DNA of 64,000 nt from Actinoallomurus sp963736325 (GCA_963736325.1 CAVTOG010000008.1:372001-436000), one strand, 5' to 3'; shown: positions 10,301-19,673, numbered from the stretch's first letter. Made by a program: numbers and translations. The notes: generated from the sequence alone by a model not told the origin.

Positions 10301-10621
10301 TTCCTCGGCTCGGGCGGCAACGGCGACGCGCCGTCGACCGTCACGATCACCTACACCGACGGGTCCACCGGGCAGGGGAAGCTGGAGTTCAGCGACTGGG
10401 CGCTCGGCGCCGACGCGTACCCGCCGAAGTACGGCAACGAGGTCGTCGCCAAGACGCCGTACCGCAACTCCTCGGACGGCGGCGATCAGGAGATCAACAT
10501 CTACGTGTTCGCCGCGACGCCGATCGCTCTCGACCAGGGCAAGCAGGTGAAGAGCGTCACGCTGAATACACCGGCGGACGACAACGGATCACTGCACGTC
10601 TTCGCCTGGGCCTTCGCCTAG
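7334..10621 (+). CDS. secreted GH92 family alpha-mannosidase with C-terminal accessory domains
   Basis: Exo-acting calcium-dependent alpha-mannosidase family, probably removing mannose from glycans or glycoproteins outside the cell. A signal peptide covers residues 1 to about 32, ending near ADAA. The GH92 body starts at YVNPFVGTEDGG and carries the family motifs YVEGNGSQYHW (about residue 590) and GNDDLGTMSAW (about 684). From about residue 810 an Ig-like domain (EPGGTTDATLRV) is followed by a beta-rich C-terminal domain beginning GTIEWYQNNAG that probably binds carbohydrate. It starts at GTG 7334. Isolated transcription unit with its own promoter, operator and terminator; linkage specificity cannot be read from sequence. 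Confidence 0.92.
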   Translation: MLRRSRTRSAGVICLALASFTLSAVPRAADAATADPASYVNPFVGTEDGGPDFGHGGGAGMDFPGAVVPFGMMQWSPDTVRSSGGGYKYEDNRLRGFSMTHISGPGCTGAGDFPVTPISGPIKNSPATHGSDYVQTFDHENEQAAPGSYAVTTDSGVKTELTASTRGGVGRFTFPTDKAGTLLLNVTGSPNGVDDAEATIKGNTVSGWAETGGFCGSETKYYVYFSATFDRPFQAYGTWKDDSVEPGAAEVRGSAPPKVPQRTPKIFGRIHNGPEGRPTARKITPHDVNVKGPGSGVYLQFDTSKAQPVQMRSAISYVSVDGAARNLAQEIGGRGFDTVRSAAHAMWEKRLGQIKVGGGDTDRLKTFYTALYHALLQPYVFDDVDGTYTGFDYRTHKVAKGHHQYATFSGWDIYRSEAQLIALLAPDVGGDIAQSMYNDAHSVGDVWDRWSHQNAITGVMNGDPYHSIIATMYAFGARGFDANGALAAMVKGANRIGEDKATKYTERPGNADYLKLGFVPGDPATTLEYGMADFGIAQLAQRLGDNGTYQSFMKRSHAWENIYNPLNDWIQPRSGDGSFVSPFDPADPGWYVEGNGSQYHWLTYSDVGGLFGAMGGRDKAADRLDTFFTKLNAGPKEPYAYLGNEPSLQSPWLYAWAGQPYKTQDVVARARTELFKSGPDGLVGNDDLGTMSAWRVFAGLGMYPAIPGRAEMVLNSPEFPKITIERSSGQTISIDAPGASDATPYVQSLKVGGQATSRAWLPESFVATGGRLDYTMGGKPNTSFGGDPKDAPPSFGAGAKPFLSAITPGTTSIEPGGTTDATLRVQAVGKGDTVAWSAEPPAGVTVTPSSGSLKVGDGGRTDQKVTVSVAAGTKPDYYSVPFTVTASGVQAGAPGITVNVANKGTIEWYQNNAGISDDGASGQANYDGGGWSYSTQALAAAGVKPGGPVPWKGFTFTWPSRRPGQMDNVQANGQVVDIADAPKGASKLAFLGSGGNGDAPSTVTITYTDGSTGQGKLEFSDWALGADAYPPKYGNEVVAKTPYRNSSDGGDQEINIYVFAATPIALDQGKQVKSVTLNTPADDNGSLHVFAWAFA

Positions 10622-10658
10622 AACCGGTAACGCCCCGCCTGTGGTCTCGTGACACTGT

Positions 10659-10700
10659 CGGCGAATCCGCCCGCCAGCGTGGCTGGGGGCGGATTCGCCG
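10659..10700 (+). terminator. hairpin terminator after GH92 gene
   Basis: Perfect 14-bp arms CGGCGAATCCGCCC and GGGCGGATTCGCCG with a 14-nt loop, starting 38 nt after the GH92 stop. There is no T-run, as is common for actinobacterial terminators. Confidence 0.7.
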
Positions 10701-10746
10701 CCGCGACGTGTACCAGGTGCTCGTCGGGTGCTGGAGTTGATCGAAC

Positions 10747-10794
10747 ACTGGGGCGGCGCCGTGATCACCGAGGTGATCACGGCGCCGCCCCAGT
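10747..10794. repeat. 48-bp near-perfect palindrome between convergent genes
   Basis: Arms of 23 bp (10747-10769 and 10772-10794) are perfectly complementary around a 2-nt centre. The 7-mer GTTGATC flanks the palindrome on both sides (10736-10742 and 10796-10802). It lies between the convergent GH92 and E2 genes. It could be a bidirectional terminator, or a small palindromic mobile repeat with a target duplication. Confidence 0.7.
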
Positions 10795-10894
10795 CGTTGA
10801 TCTCGATGGGAACGAGGTCTTCGGTGTCGCCGCGTCCGGCGGATCTGGAGGAGATTCCGGCGGCCACGGTCGCGGGCGGGGCGTCCCTTCTCTG

Positions 10895-12130
10895 TCAGGC
10901 GACGATGCGCAGGGGGTTCTCCAGCAGCTCGGCGAGCTCCCCGAGGAACTTGGCGCCGGTCGCGCCGTCGCATGCCCGATGGTCGACCGACAGCGTCAGC
11001 GTCAGGCGCTTGCGCGGCACGACCTCGCCGTCGCGGACCACCACGTCCTGCCGGGTCGCCCCGACCGCGAGGATGGCCGCCTCGGGCGGGTTGATGACGG
11101 CGGTGAAGGAGTCGACGCCGAACATCCCCAGGTTGCTGACGGTGAAGGTGCCGCCGGACATCTCCTGCGGGGTGAGACGCCCCTCGCGGGCGCGCCCGGC
11201 CATCTCGCGGGTCTCGACGCCGATGGACGAGACGCTCTTGGTGTCGGCGTCACGGATCACCGGCACGACGAGCCCGTCGTCGAGGGCGACCGCCACACCG
11301 ACGTTGACCCGCTTGTGCACGAGGAGGTTCTCCTCGGTGAATGAGACGTTCAGCACCGGGTTGGCGCGCAGCGCCGTCGCGCAGGCCTTCACGATCAGGT
11401 CGTTGACGCTGACCTTGGCCGGGGCCAGGGCCGTGTTGAGGGTCGCACGGAAGCCCAGCAGGTCCTCCACGTCGACGACCCGCGTCAGGTAGAAGTGCGG
11501 CGCGGTGCGCATGCTCTCGGCGAGACGGCGCGCGGTCACCTTGCGGATGCGGCTCAGCGGCACCTGCTCGGTTTCCTGGTCCGCCGCGGTCGCGGCGGGT
11601 GCGCCAGGCGCCTGCACGGGGGCCGGGCTCGGGGCGCCGCCGAGTGCCGGCGCCTCGACGCCGCCGCGTGCGGCCGCCTCGACGTCGGCGCGGACGATGC
11701 GGCCGCCGGGGCCGGAGCCGCTGAGCGCGGACAGGTCGACGCCGTTCTCCCGCGCCATCCTGCGGGCCAGCGGTGACGACGGCGGACGGGACCCGGCACC
11801 GCGCGGCGCGATGGTCTCGGTGCGGGGCGTGCCGTTCACGGCCGCCGCCGGGGCCGCCGCCGCGGGGGCCGGGGCCGGGGTGGCTGCCGGGAGCTGGTCG
11901 CCGGCCATCAGCGCGATCGGCGTGCCGATGCGCGCGGTCTCGCCTTCCGCGACCAGGATCTCGCCGAGGACGCCCTCCTCGTACGCCTCGTACTCCATGA
12001 GGGCCTTGTCGGTCTCGATGTCGACGAGGGAGTCACCGACGGCGATCTTGTCGCCCGGCTTCTTGTGCCACGCGCTGACGACGCCTTCCTCCATGGTGTC
12101 GGACAGGCGGGGCATGAGTATCTGCGACAT
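10895..12130 (-). CDS. pdhC: dihydrolipoamide acyltransferase (E2) of 2-oxoacid dehydrogenase
   Basis: Core E2 subunit that transfers the acyl group from lipoyl-lysine to CoA. The 411 residues comprise one lipoyl domain (lysine in ETDKALMEYE, about residue 42), an Ala/Pro linker, an E3/E1-binding domain (SPLARRMARENGVDL, about residue 115) and a catalytic domain with the active-site motif DHRACDG near residue 385. Third gene of the E1a-E1b-E2 operon, 7 nt after E1 beta. The substrate is probably pyruvate, but acetoin or a branched-chain oxoacid is possible. No E3 gene is present here. Confidence 0.88.
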   Translation of the reverse strand: MSQILMPRLSDTMEEGVVSAWHKKPGDKIAVGDSLVDIETDKALMEYEAYEEGVLGEILVAEGETARIGTPIALMAGDQLPAATPAPAPAAAAPAAAVNGTPRTETIAPRGAGSRPPSSPLARRMARENGVDLSALSGSGPGGRIVRADVEAAARGGVEAPALGGAPSPAPVQAPGAPAATAADQETEQVPLSRIRKVTARRLAESMRTAPHFYLTRVVDVEDLLGFRATLNTALAPAKVSVNDLIVKACATALRANPVLNVSFTEENLLVHKRVNVGVAVALDDGLVVPVIRDADTKSVSSIGVETREMAGRAREGRLTPQEMSGGTFTVSNLGMFGVDSFTAVINPPEAAILAVGATRQDVVVRDGEVVPRKRLTLTLSVDHRACDGATGAKFLGELAELLENPLRIVA

Positions 12131-12137
12131 GGGTCTC

Positions 12138-13133
12138 CTACCGGCCGGTCGCGCGGAGCGTGTCGTGGACGGCCGTGACGAGGGAATCGGCCGACGGCAG
12201 AGCGGCGAGTTCCAGGGGCTTGGAGTAGGGGAGCGGCACCTCGGCCATCGCGACCCGGCGTACCGGCGCGTCGAGCCAGTCGAAGGCGCCCTCCTGGATC
12301 GTCGCGGCGATCTCGGCGCCGATCCCGTAGGTGAGCCAGTCGTCCTCGGCGATCACCGCGCACCCGGTGCGCTTGACCGAGGCGACGATGGTCTCACGGT
12401 CGAGCGGGCGGAGGCTGCGCAGGTCGACGACCTCCGCGGACACGCCATCGCCGGCGAGCCGCTCGGCGACCTCCGTGGCGACGTGCGCCATACGGGAGTA
12501 GGCGACGATCGTGACGTCGGTGCCCTCTCGGGTGACGGCGGCGCGGCCGATGCCGGCGGGCTGGACGTCTTCGACCTCTTCGGGGACCTCGCCGCGCGTG
12601 TTGTACAGCGCGAGGTTCTCCAGGAAGAGCACGGGGTCGTCGTCGCGGATCGCGGCCTTCAGCATCGCCGAGGCCTCGGCCGGCGTGCTCGGCGCCAGGA
12701 CCTTGAGGCCGGGGATGAAGGAGTAGAACAGCTCGACGTTCTGGGAGTGCGTGGCGCCGAGCTGCTGCCCGCCGCCGCCGGGGGTCCGGATCACCATCGG
12801 CACGCTGCACTGGCCACCGAACATCCCGTAGATCTTCGCCGCGTGGTTGACGATCTGGTCGAGCGCGAGCAGCGAGAAGTTGATCGTCATGATCTCGACG
12901 ACCGGCCGCAGGCCGAGCATGGCGGCGCCGATGGCGGCCCCGACGAAGCCCTCCTCGGCGATCGGCGTGTCACGGACGCGGCGCGGGCCGAACTCCCGCA
13001 GCAGCCCTTCGGTGATCTTGTACGAGCCCTCGAAGACGCCGATCTCCTCGCCCATGAGGAAGACGTCCTCGTCCCGCAGCATCTCGGCGCGCAGGGTGTC
13101 CCTGAGAGCCTGGCGGTAGGTCATGGTCGCCAT
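12138..13133 (-). CDS. pdhB: 2-oxoacid (pyruvate) dehydrogenase E1 beta subunit
   Basis: The 331-residue beta chain of the heterotetrameric ThDP-dependent E1 component. It has the transketolase pyrimidine-domain motif FLMGEEIGVFEGSYK, the segment DTPIAEEGFVGAAIG and a C-terminal domain ending in RVAMAEVPLPYSKPLE. It follows E1 alpha by 10 nt and precedes E2 by 7 nt, so one polycistronic transcript is expected. Confidence 0.9.
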   Translation of the reverse strand: MATMTYRQALRDTLRAEMLRDEDVFLMGEEIGVFEGSYKITEGLLREFGPRRVRDTPIAEEGFVGAAIGAAMLGLRPVVEIMTINFSLLALDQIVNHAAKIYGMFGGQCSVPMVIRTPGGGGQQLGATHSQNVELFYSFIPGLKVLAPSTPAEASAMLKAAIRDDDPVLFLENLALYNTRGEVPEEVEDVQPAGIGRAAVTREGTDVTIVAYSRMAHVATEVAERLAGDGVSAEVVDLRSLRPLDRETIVASVKRTGCAVIAEDDWLTYGIGAEIAATIQEGAFDWLDAPVRRVAMAEVPLPYSKPLELAALPSADSLVTAVHDTLRATGR

Positions 13134-13143
13134 GGAGTCTCCT

Positions 13144-14202
13144 TCAGAAGACCGGGTCGGCCGGCAGGCGGCGGGACTCGCCCGGCACCGGCGTGGCGTA
13201 GGTGTGGTCGAACAGGGTGGACACGTCCGGGTGCGGGCTGTCGTCGGCGAACGCCGCGGCGTCGTCGACCTCCGCCTTGACCTCGGCGTCGAGCTTCTCG
13301 CGCGCCTCGTCGTCCAGGACCCCGCTCTCCGCCAGCTCCAGGGCGAACCTCGCGAGGGGGTCGGCGGCCTTCAGCGCCTCCTTCTCCTCGGCGGTCCGGT
13401 AGCGCGCCGGGTCGACGACGGAGTGCCCGCGCAGCCGGGGGCTCGTCGTCTCCAGCAGGTACGGCCTGGCGTCGGTGCGCGCGTGCTCGACGGCCTCCTC
13501 AGCGGCCTGGCGCACCGCGACGACGTCGTCGCCGTCGACGCGCGAGCCCTCCATGCGGTAGGCGGCGGCGCGGCGGAAGAGATCGGGCTCGGCCGAGGCG
13601 TTGCGCACGGTGGTGCCCATGCCGAGGCCGTTGTTGACCACGACGAACACGACCGGCAGGTTCCAGAGCGACGCCATGTTGAGCGACTCGTGGAACGCGC
13701 CGATGTTGGTGGTGCCGTCACCCATCTGGCACATGACGACCTCGTCGCCGCCGCGGTAGGAGATGGCCAGCGCGGCGCCGGTGGCGAGCGGGAGCTGCCC
13801 GCCGACGATGCCGTAGCCGCCGAGCAGCCGCGACTCGACGTCGAACAGGTGCATCGACCCGCCCCAGCCCTTGGACACGCCGGTGCTGCGGCCGTACAGC
13901 TCGGCCATGACGCGGCGGGATTCGATGCCGCGCGCGAGGGCGTAGCCGTGCTCGCGGTAGTTCGTGAAGAGGTAGTCACGAGGCTGGAGCGCGGCCATCA
14001 GGCCCGCGATCGTGGCCTCCTCGCCGAGGTTGAGGTGGCAGTAGCCACCGATCTTGGCCTCGGTGTACGCCCGTGCGGCGCGCTCCTCGAATCGGCGGAT
14101 CAGCAGCATCTGCCGGTAGTACGCGATGAGCGTCTCCGGCTGAGGCTTGGCCTTCCGCTGACGGCGGGGGCGTGCCGGGCTCCTCGTGTCGGTGTCACCC
14201 AT
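13144..14202 (-). CDS. pdhA: 2-oxoacid (pyruvate) dehydrogenase E1 alpha subunit
   Basis: The 352-residue ThDP-binding alpha chain. The N-terminal part contains GGYCHLNLGEEA; the ThDP/Mg motif starts GDGTTNIGAFHESL and ends in VVNN about 27 residues later; the phosphorylation-loop-like RLRGHSVVDPARYR follows. These features favour pyruvate over branched-chain oxoacids, though acetoin dehydrogenase cannot be excluded. First gene of the operon, divergent from a GntR regulator whose probable operator is in the shared 140-nt region. Confidence 0.88.
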   Translation of the reverse strand: MGDTDTRSPARPRRQRKAKPQPETLIAYYRQMLLIRRFEERAARAYTEAKIGGYCHLNLGEEATIAGLMAALQPRDYLFTNYREHGYALARGIESRRVMAELYGRSTGVSKGWGGSMHLFDVESRLLGGYGIVGGQLPLATGAALAISYRGGDEVVMCQMGDGTTNIGAFHESLNMASLWNLPVVFVVVNNGLGMGTTVRNASAEPDLFRRAAAYRMEGSRVDGDDVVAVRQAAEEAVEHARTDARPYLLETTSPRLRGHSVVDPARYRTAEEKEALKAADPLARFALELAESGVLDDEAREKLDAEVKAEVDDAAAFADDSPHPDVSTLFDHTYATPVPGESRRLPADPVF

Positions 14203-14278
14203 CGAGGTCTTCCCTTCGTACGCGGGGGCGCGTGCGATGGGGTTCCACTGCGTGCGCCCGTATGATCAGGAGCGATCA

Positions 14279-14290
14279 ATGATCGATCAT
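14279..14290. promoter_or_regulatory. candidate GntR/FCD operator between pdhA and its regulator
   Basis: ATGATCGATCAT is a perfect 12-bp palindrome, preceded by further GATC-containing half-sites (TATGATCA and GCGATCAA at 14261-14280). FadR-subfamily GntR proteins bind such short palindromes. The position between divergent genes suggests control of both. Confidence 0.5.
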
Positions 14291-14341
14291 AGTTCAGCCT
14301 AGACGCGAGTGATCCGTTTCCACCATCTACGATTGGCCACC

Positions 14342-14962
14342 GTGACCGCTCCCAAAGCTTCCGCTCTGGTGCGTACCGGCCTTGGCGACCAGATCCGCCA
14401 GGTTCTCCTCGATGGCATCACCACGGGCCGATGGCAGCCCGGTGAGCGTATCGTCGAACGCCGCATCGCCGCCGAACTCGGCGTCAGCCAGGCCCCCGTA
14501 CGCGAGGCGCTCCGCCAGCTGGAAGCGCTCCGTCTGATCGAGAGTATGCCCAACCGGGGCGCGCGTGTGCGGGAGTTCACCGAGGAGGACTTCGCCGAGT
14601 TCTTTCCGGTACGCGCGGGTCTGGAGAAGACCGCCGCCGACCTGGCCGTGGTCCGCACCGGCGGCCGGCTGGACGCCCTTCAGGGGCACATCGAGCGGCT
14701 CGCGGGCGCGTCCGGCCCCGACGTCATGCGCCACAGCATCGCCTTCCACCGCGAGATCGTCGAGGCGGCCGGCAACGGCCTGCTGCGCTCGGTGTGGGAG
14801 TCCCTCGGCATCGAGATCTGGACGACGCTGTCGGTGCGCCGCCACCAGACCGAGCTGTGCGGCAAGACCGCCGAGCACATCGAGATCGCCGACGCCTTCG
14901 CCCGCCGGGACCCCGGTGTCGGCACGATGCTGCACGACCACGTCATGAGCTACGCGCCCTGA
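14342..14962 (+). CDS. GntR family transcriptional regulator, FCD domain
   Basis: A FadR-subfamily regulator. The N-terminal winged helix has the conserved VSQAPVREALRQLEALRLI and RGARVREF; the C-terminal FCD ligand domain has the metal-site pattern FHREIVEAAGN. The GTG at 14342 gives 206 residues. A TACGAT -10-like box ends 9 nt before this start, hinting at a leaderless transcript; an upstream GTG at 14309 is the alternative. Divergent from the pdhA operon, which it probably controls in response to an organic acid. Confidence 0.85.
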   Translation: MTAPKASALVRTGLGDQIRQVLLDGITTGRWQPGERIVERRIAAELGVSQAPVREALRQLEALRLIESMPNRGARVREFTEEDFAEFFPVRAGLEKTAADLAVVRTGGRLDALQGHIERLAGASGPDVMRHSIAFHREIVEAAGNGLLRSVWESLGIEIWTTLSVRRHQTELCGKTAEHIEIADAFARRDPGVGTMLHDHVMSYAP

Positions 14963-14987
14963 CGTACCCCCGCTCTAGGATCGGTGC

Positions 14988-16700
14988 ATGGGACGGTCCA
15001 ACGAAGAGGTCGCGGCGCTCTTCCAGGAGTTCGCGGATCTGCTCTCGATCACGGGTGAAGCGGCCTACAAGGTCCGGGCGTACGAGAAGGCCGCTCGCGC
15101 CATCGCCGGGCACCACGAAGACGTCTCGACGCTCGACCTGAAGGGTCTGAAGAAGATCCCCAACGTTGGCGACGCCATCGCGAAGAAGATCCTCGACCAC
15201 CGCGAGACGGGCACCATCCGGCAGTTGGAGGCGGTGCGCGAGCGCATCCCGGCCGGCGTGCGGGCGCTCACCGCCATTCCCGGCCTCGGGCCGAAGAAGG
15301 CCCTGGCCCTCTACGAGGAGCTGGGCGTGACGTCGGTCGACGAGCTGGCCGACGCGATCCCGGAGGGCCGGCTCGACGGGCTGAAGGGGTTCGGCGCCAA
15401 GACCGCGGAGAACATCCTCCACGGCATCGAGCTGATGCGCGGCGCCGGTGACCGGGTGCTGGTCGACGTCGCGACCAAACTGGCGGAGGAGATCGTCGCC
15501 GCCCTGTCACCGCTGGCGGGCCGGTGCGAGTACGCCGGGTCGTTGCGCAGGTCGCGGGAGACCATCGGCGACGTCGACATCCTCGCCACCGCGGGTGACT
15601 CCGGGCCGCTGATGGAGGCGTTCAAGGCGCTGCCGTTCGTCACCGAGGTGATCGCCGACGGCGAGAAGAAGACCTCGGTGCGCACGTCACGCGGCCTCCA
15701 GGTCGACCTGAGGGTCGTGCCGCCCGAGGCGTGGGGCGCGGCCCTGCAGTACTTCACGGGTTCGAAGTCGCACAACGTCCGCACCCGGCAGATCGCCGTG
15801 CGCGCCGGGCTGAAGCTGTCGGAGTACGGCCTGTTCGAGGTGGAGAGCGGCGACCTCGTCGTCTCCGCGACCGAGGAGGAGGTCTACGACCGTCTCGGCC
15901 TCCCGTGGGTGCCGCCGCCGCTGCGCGAGGACACCGGCGAGATCGAGGCCGCGCTCAAGGGCGAGCTGCCGCGCCTCGTCGAGCTCTCGGACCTGCGCGG
16001 CGACCTGCACACCCACACCGACCTCACCGACGGCATCGCCTCACTGGAGGACATGGTCGCCGCCGCGTCCACGCGCGGCTGGGACTACTACGCGATCACC
16101 GACCACGCGCCCGACCTGTTCATGCAGCGGATGACGGATGAGAAGATGCTCGCCCAGCGCGAGAAGGTCCGCGCGCTGCAGGAGCGATACCCGGACCTGA
16201 CGCTGCTCCACGGCACCGAGCTGAACATCGACGCCGAGGGCGCGGTCGACTGGGACGAGGACTTCCTGGCCGGCTTCGACATCTGCGTCGCGTCGGTGCA
16301 CTCCCACTTCACGCAGTCGCGCGAGGAGATGACCCGGCGGCTCGTACGCGCCGTGAAGAACCCCGGCGTGCACGTCCTGGGCCACCCGACCGCGCGTCTC
16401 ATCGGGCGGCGGCCCGCGATCGACGCCGACTGGGACGAGGTCTTCGCGGCCTGCGCCCGCGGCCGTACCCTGCTGGAGGTCGACTCCTTTCCGGACCGCC
16501 TCGACCTGCCCGCCGATCTGATCATGCGCGCCCGGCGGCACGGCGTGAAGTTCACCGTCGACAGCGACGCCCACGCGACGGGCCACTTCGCCAACCTCCG
16601 CTACGGCATCGGCACCGCGCAGCGCGGCTGGCTGACCCCGGACGACGTGGCCAACACCTGGCCTCTGGAACGCCTGCGCGCCTACCTGAGCCCCGCCTGA
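14988..16700 (+). CDS. polX: DNA polymerase X family protein with PHP domain (PolX)
   Basis: A 570-residue repair polymerase that fills short gaps, with 3'-5' exonuclease activity. Helix-hairpin-helix motifs (GLKKIPNVGDAIA, TAIPGLGPKKAL) are followed by the nucleotidyltransferase site CEYAGSLRRSRETIGDVDI with catalytic aspartates (about residues 180-195), and by a C-terminal PHP domain from about residue 335 with metal ligands in DLHTHTD, DHAPD, HGTELN, VHSHF, GHPTARL and DSDAH. A TAGGAT -10 box at 14976-14981 ends 6 nt before the ATG, so the mRNA is probably leaderless. Confidence 0.93.
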   Translation: MGRSNEEVAALFQEFADLLSITGEAAYKVRAYEKAARAIAGHHEDVSTLDLKGLKKIPNVGDAIAKKILDHRETGTIRQLEAVRERIPAGVRALTAIPGLGPKKALALYEELGVTSVDELADAIPEGRLDGLKGFGAKTAENILHGIELMRGAGDRVLVDVATKLAEEIVAALSPLAGRCEYAGSLRRSRETIGDVDILATAGDSGPLMEAFKALPFVTEVIADGEKKTSVRTSRGLQVDLRVVPPEAWGAALQYFTGSKSHNVRTRQIAVRAGLKLSEYGLFEVESGDLVVSATEEEVYDRLGLPWVPPPLREDTGEIEAALKGELPRLVELSDLRGDLHTHTDLTDGIASLEDMVAAASTRGWDYYAITDHAPDLFMQRMTDEKMLAQREKVRALQERYPDLTLLHGTELNIDAEGAVDWDEDFLAGFDICVASVHSHFTQSREEMTRRLVRAVKNPGVHVLGHPTARLIGRRPAIDADWDEVFAACARGRTLLEVDSFPDRLDLPADLIMRARRHGVKFTVDSDAHATGHFANLRYGIGTAQRGWLTPDDVANTWPLERLRAYLSPA

Positions 16701-16716
16701 CGTCGCGTGGCAGGGC

Positions 16717-17930
<1,214 letters not shown>

Positions 17931-17934
<4 letters not shown>

Positions 17935-18293
17935 ATCTCCATCCCGGAGGAGTCCATGACCGGGCGTACCTCGACCCCGAGGACGCGCGCGTCGGGGATC
18001 ACCGCGGCCAGCTCCAGCGCGCGATCCCGGCTCTCGCAGTCGACCAGGTAGTAGCCGGCCAGGTGGTCGGCGGCGTCGAGGTAGGGCCCGTCGGTGACCA
18101 CCGGCACGCCGTCCCGTACCCGTACGACGGCGCTGTTCTCCGGATCGGCCAGCGCCTGGGTACTGATCATCTCTCCGGTCTCCCTGATCGCCCTCTGAAA
18201 CCGCTCATGTCCGGTGTACACCGCCTCGCGGTCGTGGTCGGACAGTGCCTCCCGTACGCCGGGGTTCATGTGCATGATCAACAGGTACTTCAC
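17931..18293 (-). CDS. YciI-related (DGPF domain) protein
   Basis: A 120-residue YCII/DGPF-domain protein with the characteristic VTDGPY motif (about residues 67-72), starting MKYLLIMHMN. Such proteins almost always sit beside ECF42-type sigma genes and may sense small molecules or partner the sigma; the mechanism is not settled. Translationally coupled (4-nt overlap) to the downstream sigma gene. Confidence 0.88.
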
Positions 18294-18321
18294 GCGGCCG
18301 CTCCTCGGGATCCTTTACCAG

Positions 18322-19536
18322 TTACGTCGGAGCGGGCCGCCCGATCTCGACATCGGCATCCGCGAGGGTCCGCCAGGCCACCGCGGCGATCACCACCATC
18401 GTCGCGGCGGCGGTCCAGAACGGGGCCGTGACGCCGGCCGCCTGGGCGAACACGCCGCCCAGGAGCAGTCCGACCGTGCTTCCGCCCGTGTTGAACAGGT
18501 TGTACGCGCCGCTCACCCGGCCGCGCAGCCGGTCGGGTACGGCCCGCTGGCGTACCGTCGAGGCGATCACTCCCCAGACCATCGTGTGCACGCCGAAGAC
18601 GATCAGGACGGCCGCCGCGACCCAGGCATGGCGGGTGAGGGCGAGCGTCAGGTGCGTGCCGGCCTCGATGAGGAGCCCGGTACGTAGGAGCAGGGCCGCG
18701 CCGAACCGCCTCTGGAGACGGCGGGCCAGCGCGCTGCCGCCCAGACCGCCGACGGCGAACGTCGTGAGCAGGAGGCCGTAGCCGGTGCCGGTGAGGCCGA
18801 GGCGGCGCCGGGCGTACAGGACGAAGACCGCGAAGGCGGCGGAGAACGCGATGTTCGCAATGCCCATCGACACGGCGAGGCACCGCATGAGCCGGTGCGA
18901 CCACAGCCAGCGGACGCCTTCGGCGATCTCGGCGCGCAGGTTCTTCTTCGGCGCGGGCTGAGGGGGGATCCGCCGCATGCCGGCGACCAGTACGGCCGCC
19001 ACCGCGAAGCTGAGGGCGTCCACGCCGAACGGCAGCCCGGCCGTGACGGCGAAGAGCCACGCGCCGAGCGGCTTGGCCGCGAACTGGTTGACGGTGAAGG
19101 TCGCCGCCAGCCGGGCGTTCGCCGCGACGAGGTGCTCGTGCGGAACGATCGCGGGCAGCCGTGCGCCCGCCGCGGTGTCGGCGAGGGTCTCACCGATACC
19201 GAGCAGGAAGAACACCACGTAGATCATCGGGATGGTGGCGATCCCGGCCCAGACGGCGGCGCACAGGCCGCCGAGCGCGGCGCAGCGTACGGCGTCGACC
19301 GCGACGATCAGCTTTTGCCGGTCGACCCGGTCGGAGTACGCGCCGCTGATCAGGGAGAACAGGAGCCAGGGGAGTGACTGGACGAAAGCCGCACCGGCGA
19401 CGAGCGCCGGATCGGAGGTGAGAGAGGCGACGAGCAGCGGCCCGGCGACCATGGTGACGCCGTCGCCGACGTTGGAGACGGCAGAGGCCGTCCAGAGCCG
19501 GGTGAAGTCCGCGCCGAAAGACATGCGGGCACGCAA
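18322..19536 (-). CDS. MFS exporter, macrolide-efflux (Mef) type
   Basis: A 404-residue, 12-helix major facilitator of the MFS_3/Mef-like group (N-terminus FTRLWTASAVSNVGDGVT, then SGAYSDRVDRQKLI after helix 2), a group with macrolide and related drug exporters. The TTG at 19536 is chosen because a GAGGAG site ends 6 nt upstream; an ATG at 19524 is the alternative. An 18-codon leader ORF and a structure that can sequester the ribosome site lie upstream, suggesting drug-induced translation. It follows ctaA on the same strand. The substrate is unknown. Confidence 0.85.
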   Translation of the reverse strand: MRARMSFGADFTRLWTASAVSNVGDGVTMVAGPLLVASLTSDPALVAGAAFVQSLPWLLFSLISGAYSDRVDRQKLIVAVDAVRCAALGGLCAAVWAGIATIPMIYVVFFLLGIGETLADTAAGARLPAIVPHEHLVAANARLAATFTVNQFAAKPLGAWLFAVTAGLPFGVDALSFAVAAVLVAGMRRIPPQPAPKKNLRAEIAEGVRWLWSHRLMRCLAVSMGIANIAFSAAFAVFVLYARRRLGLTGTGYGLLLTTFAVGGLGGSALARRLQRRFGAALLLRTGLLIEAGTHLTLALTRHAWVAAAVLIVFGVHTMVWGVIASTVRQRAVPDRLRGRVSGAYNLFNTGGSTVGLLLGGVFAQAAGVTAPFWTAAATMVVIAAVAWRTLADADVEIGRPAPT

Positions 19537-19541
19537 AAGGA

Positions 19542-19598
19542 GCTCCTCGAAAGGACGAAACGGTCAAGGGCGTGGTTGACCGCCTCGGGGCGAGGAGC
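19542..19598 (-). promoter_or_regulatory. candidate translational attenuator for the MFS exporter
   Basis: On the mRNA strand the exporter ribosome site CGAGGAGC (19549-19542) is perfectly complementary to GCTCCTCG (19598-19591) about 42 nt upstream. A nested 7-bp stem CGGTCAA/TTGACCG (19582-19561) brings them together. The upstream arm can instead pair locally as CCTCG-CCC-CGAGG (19595-19583). Two mutually exclusive structures just after a short leader ORF are the layout of ribosome-stalling attenuators. Confidence 0.55.
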
Positions 19599-19616
19599 CC
19601 GGAACCGACGAACGAT

Positions 19617-19673
19617 CTAGAGGGTCGCGGACTCCCGCGCTGAGGCGTGGCCCGGGACCATGGTGTGGCGCAT
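19617..19673 (-). CDS. putative regulatory leader peptide (18 aa)
   Basis: Short ORF encoding MRHTMVPGHASARESATL. An AGAAGGG ribosome site ends 6 nt before the ATG. Its TAG stop lies about 19 nt upstream of the sequestering arm of the exporter attenuator. By analogy with erm- and mef-type systems, a drug-stalled ribosome on this ORF would free the exporter start. No homologue is recalled; the call rests on position, ribosome site and downstream structure. Confidence 0.5.
   Translation of the reverse strand: MRHTMVPGHASARESATL

Noticed and set aside
10589..10867. Possible peptide precursor spanning the palindrome (minus strand, 92 codons)
   Set aside because: The peptide-like WGGAVIT...VITAPPQ arises from the palindrome itself and appears on both strands; no peptide-modifying enzymes are nearby.
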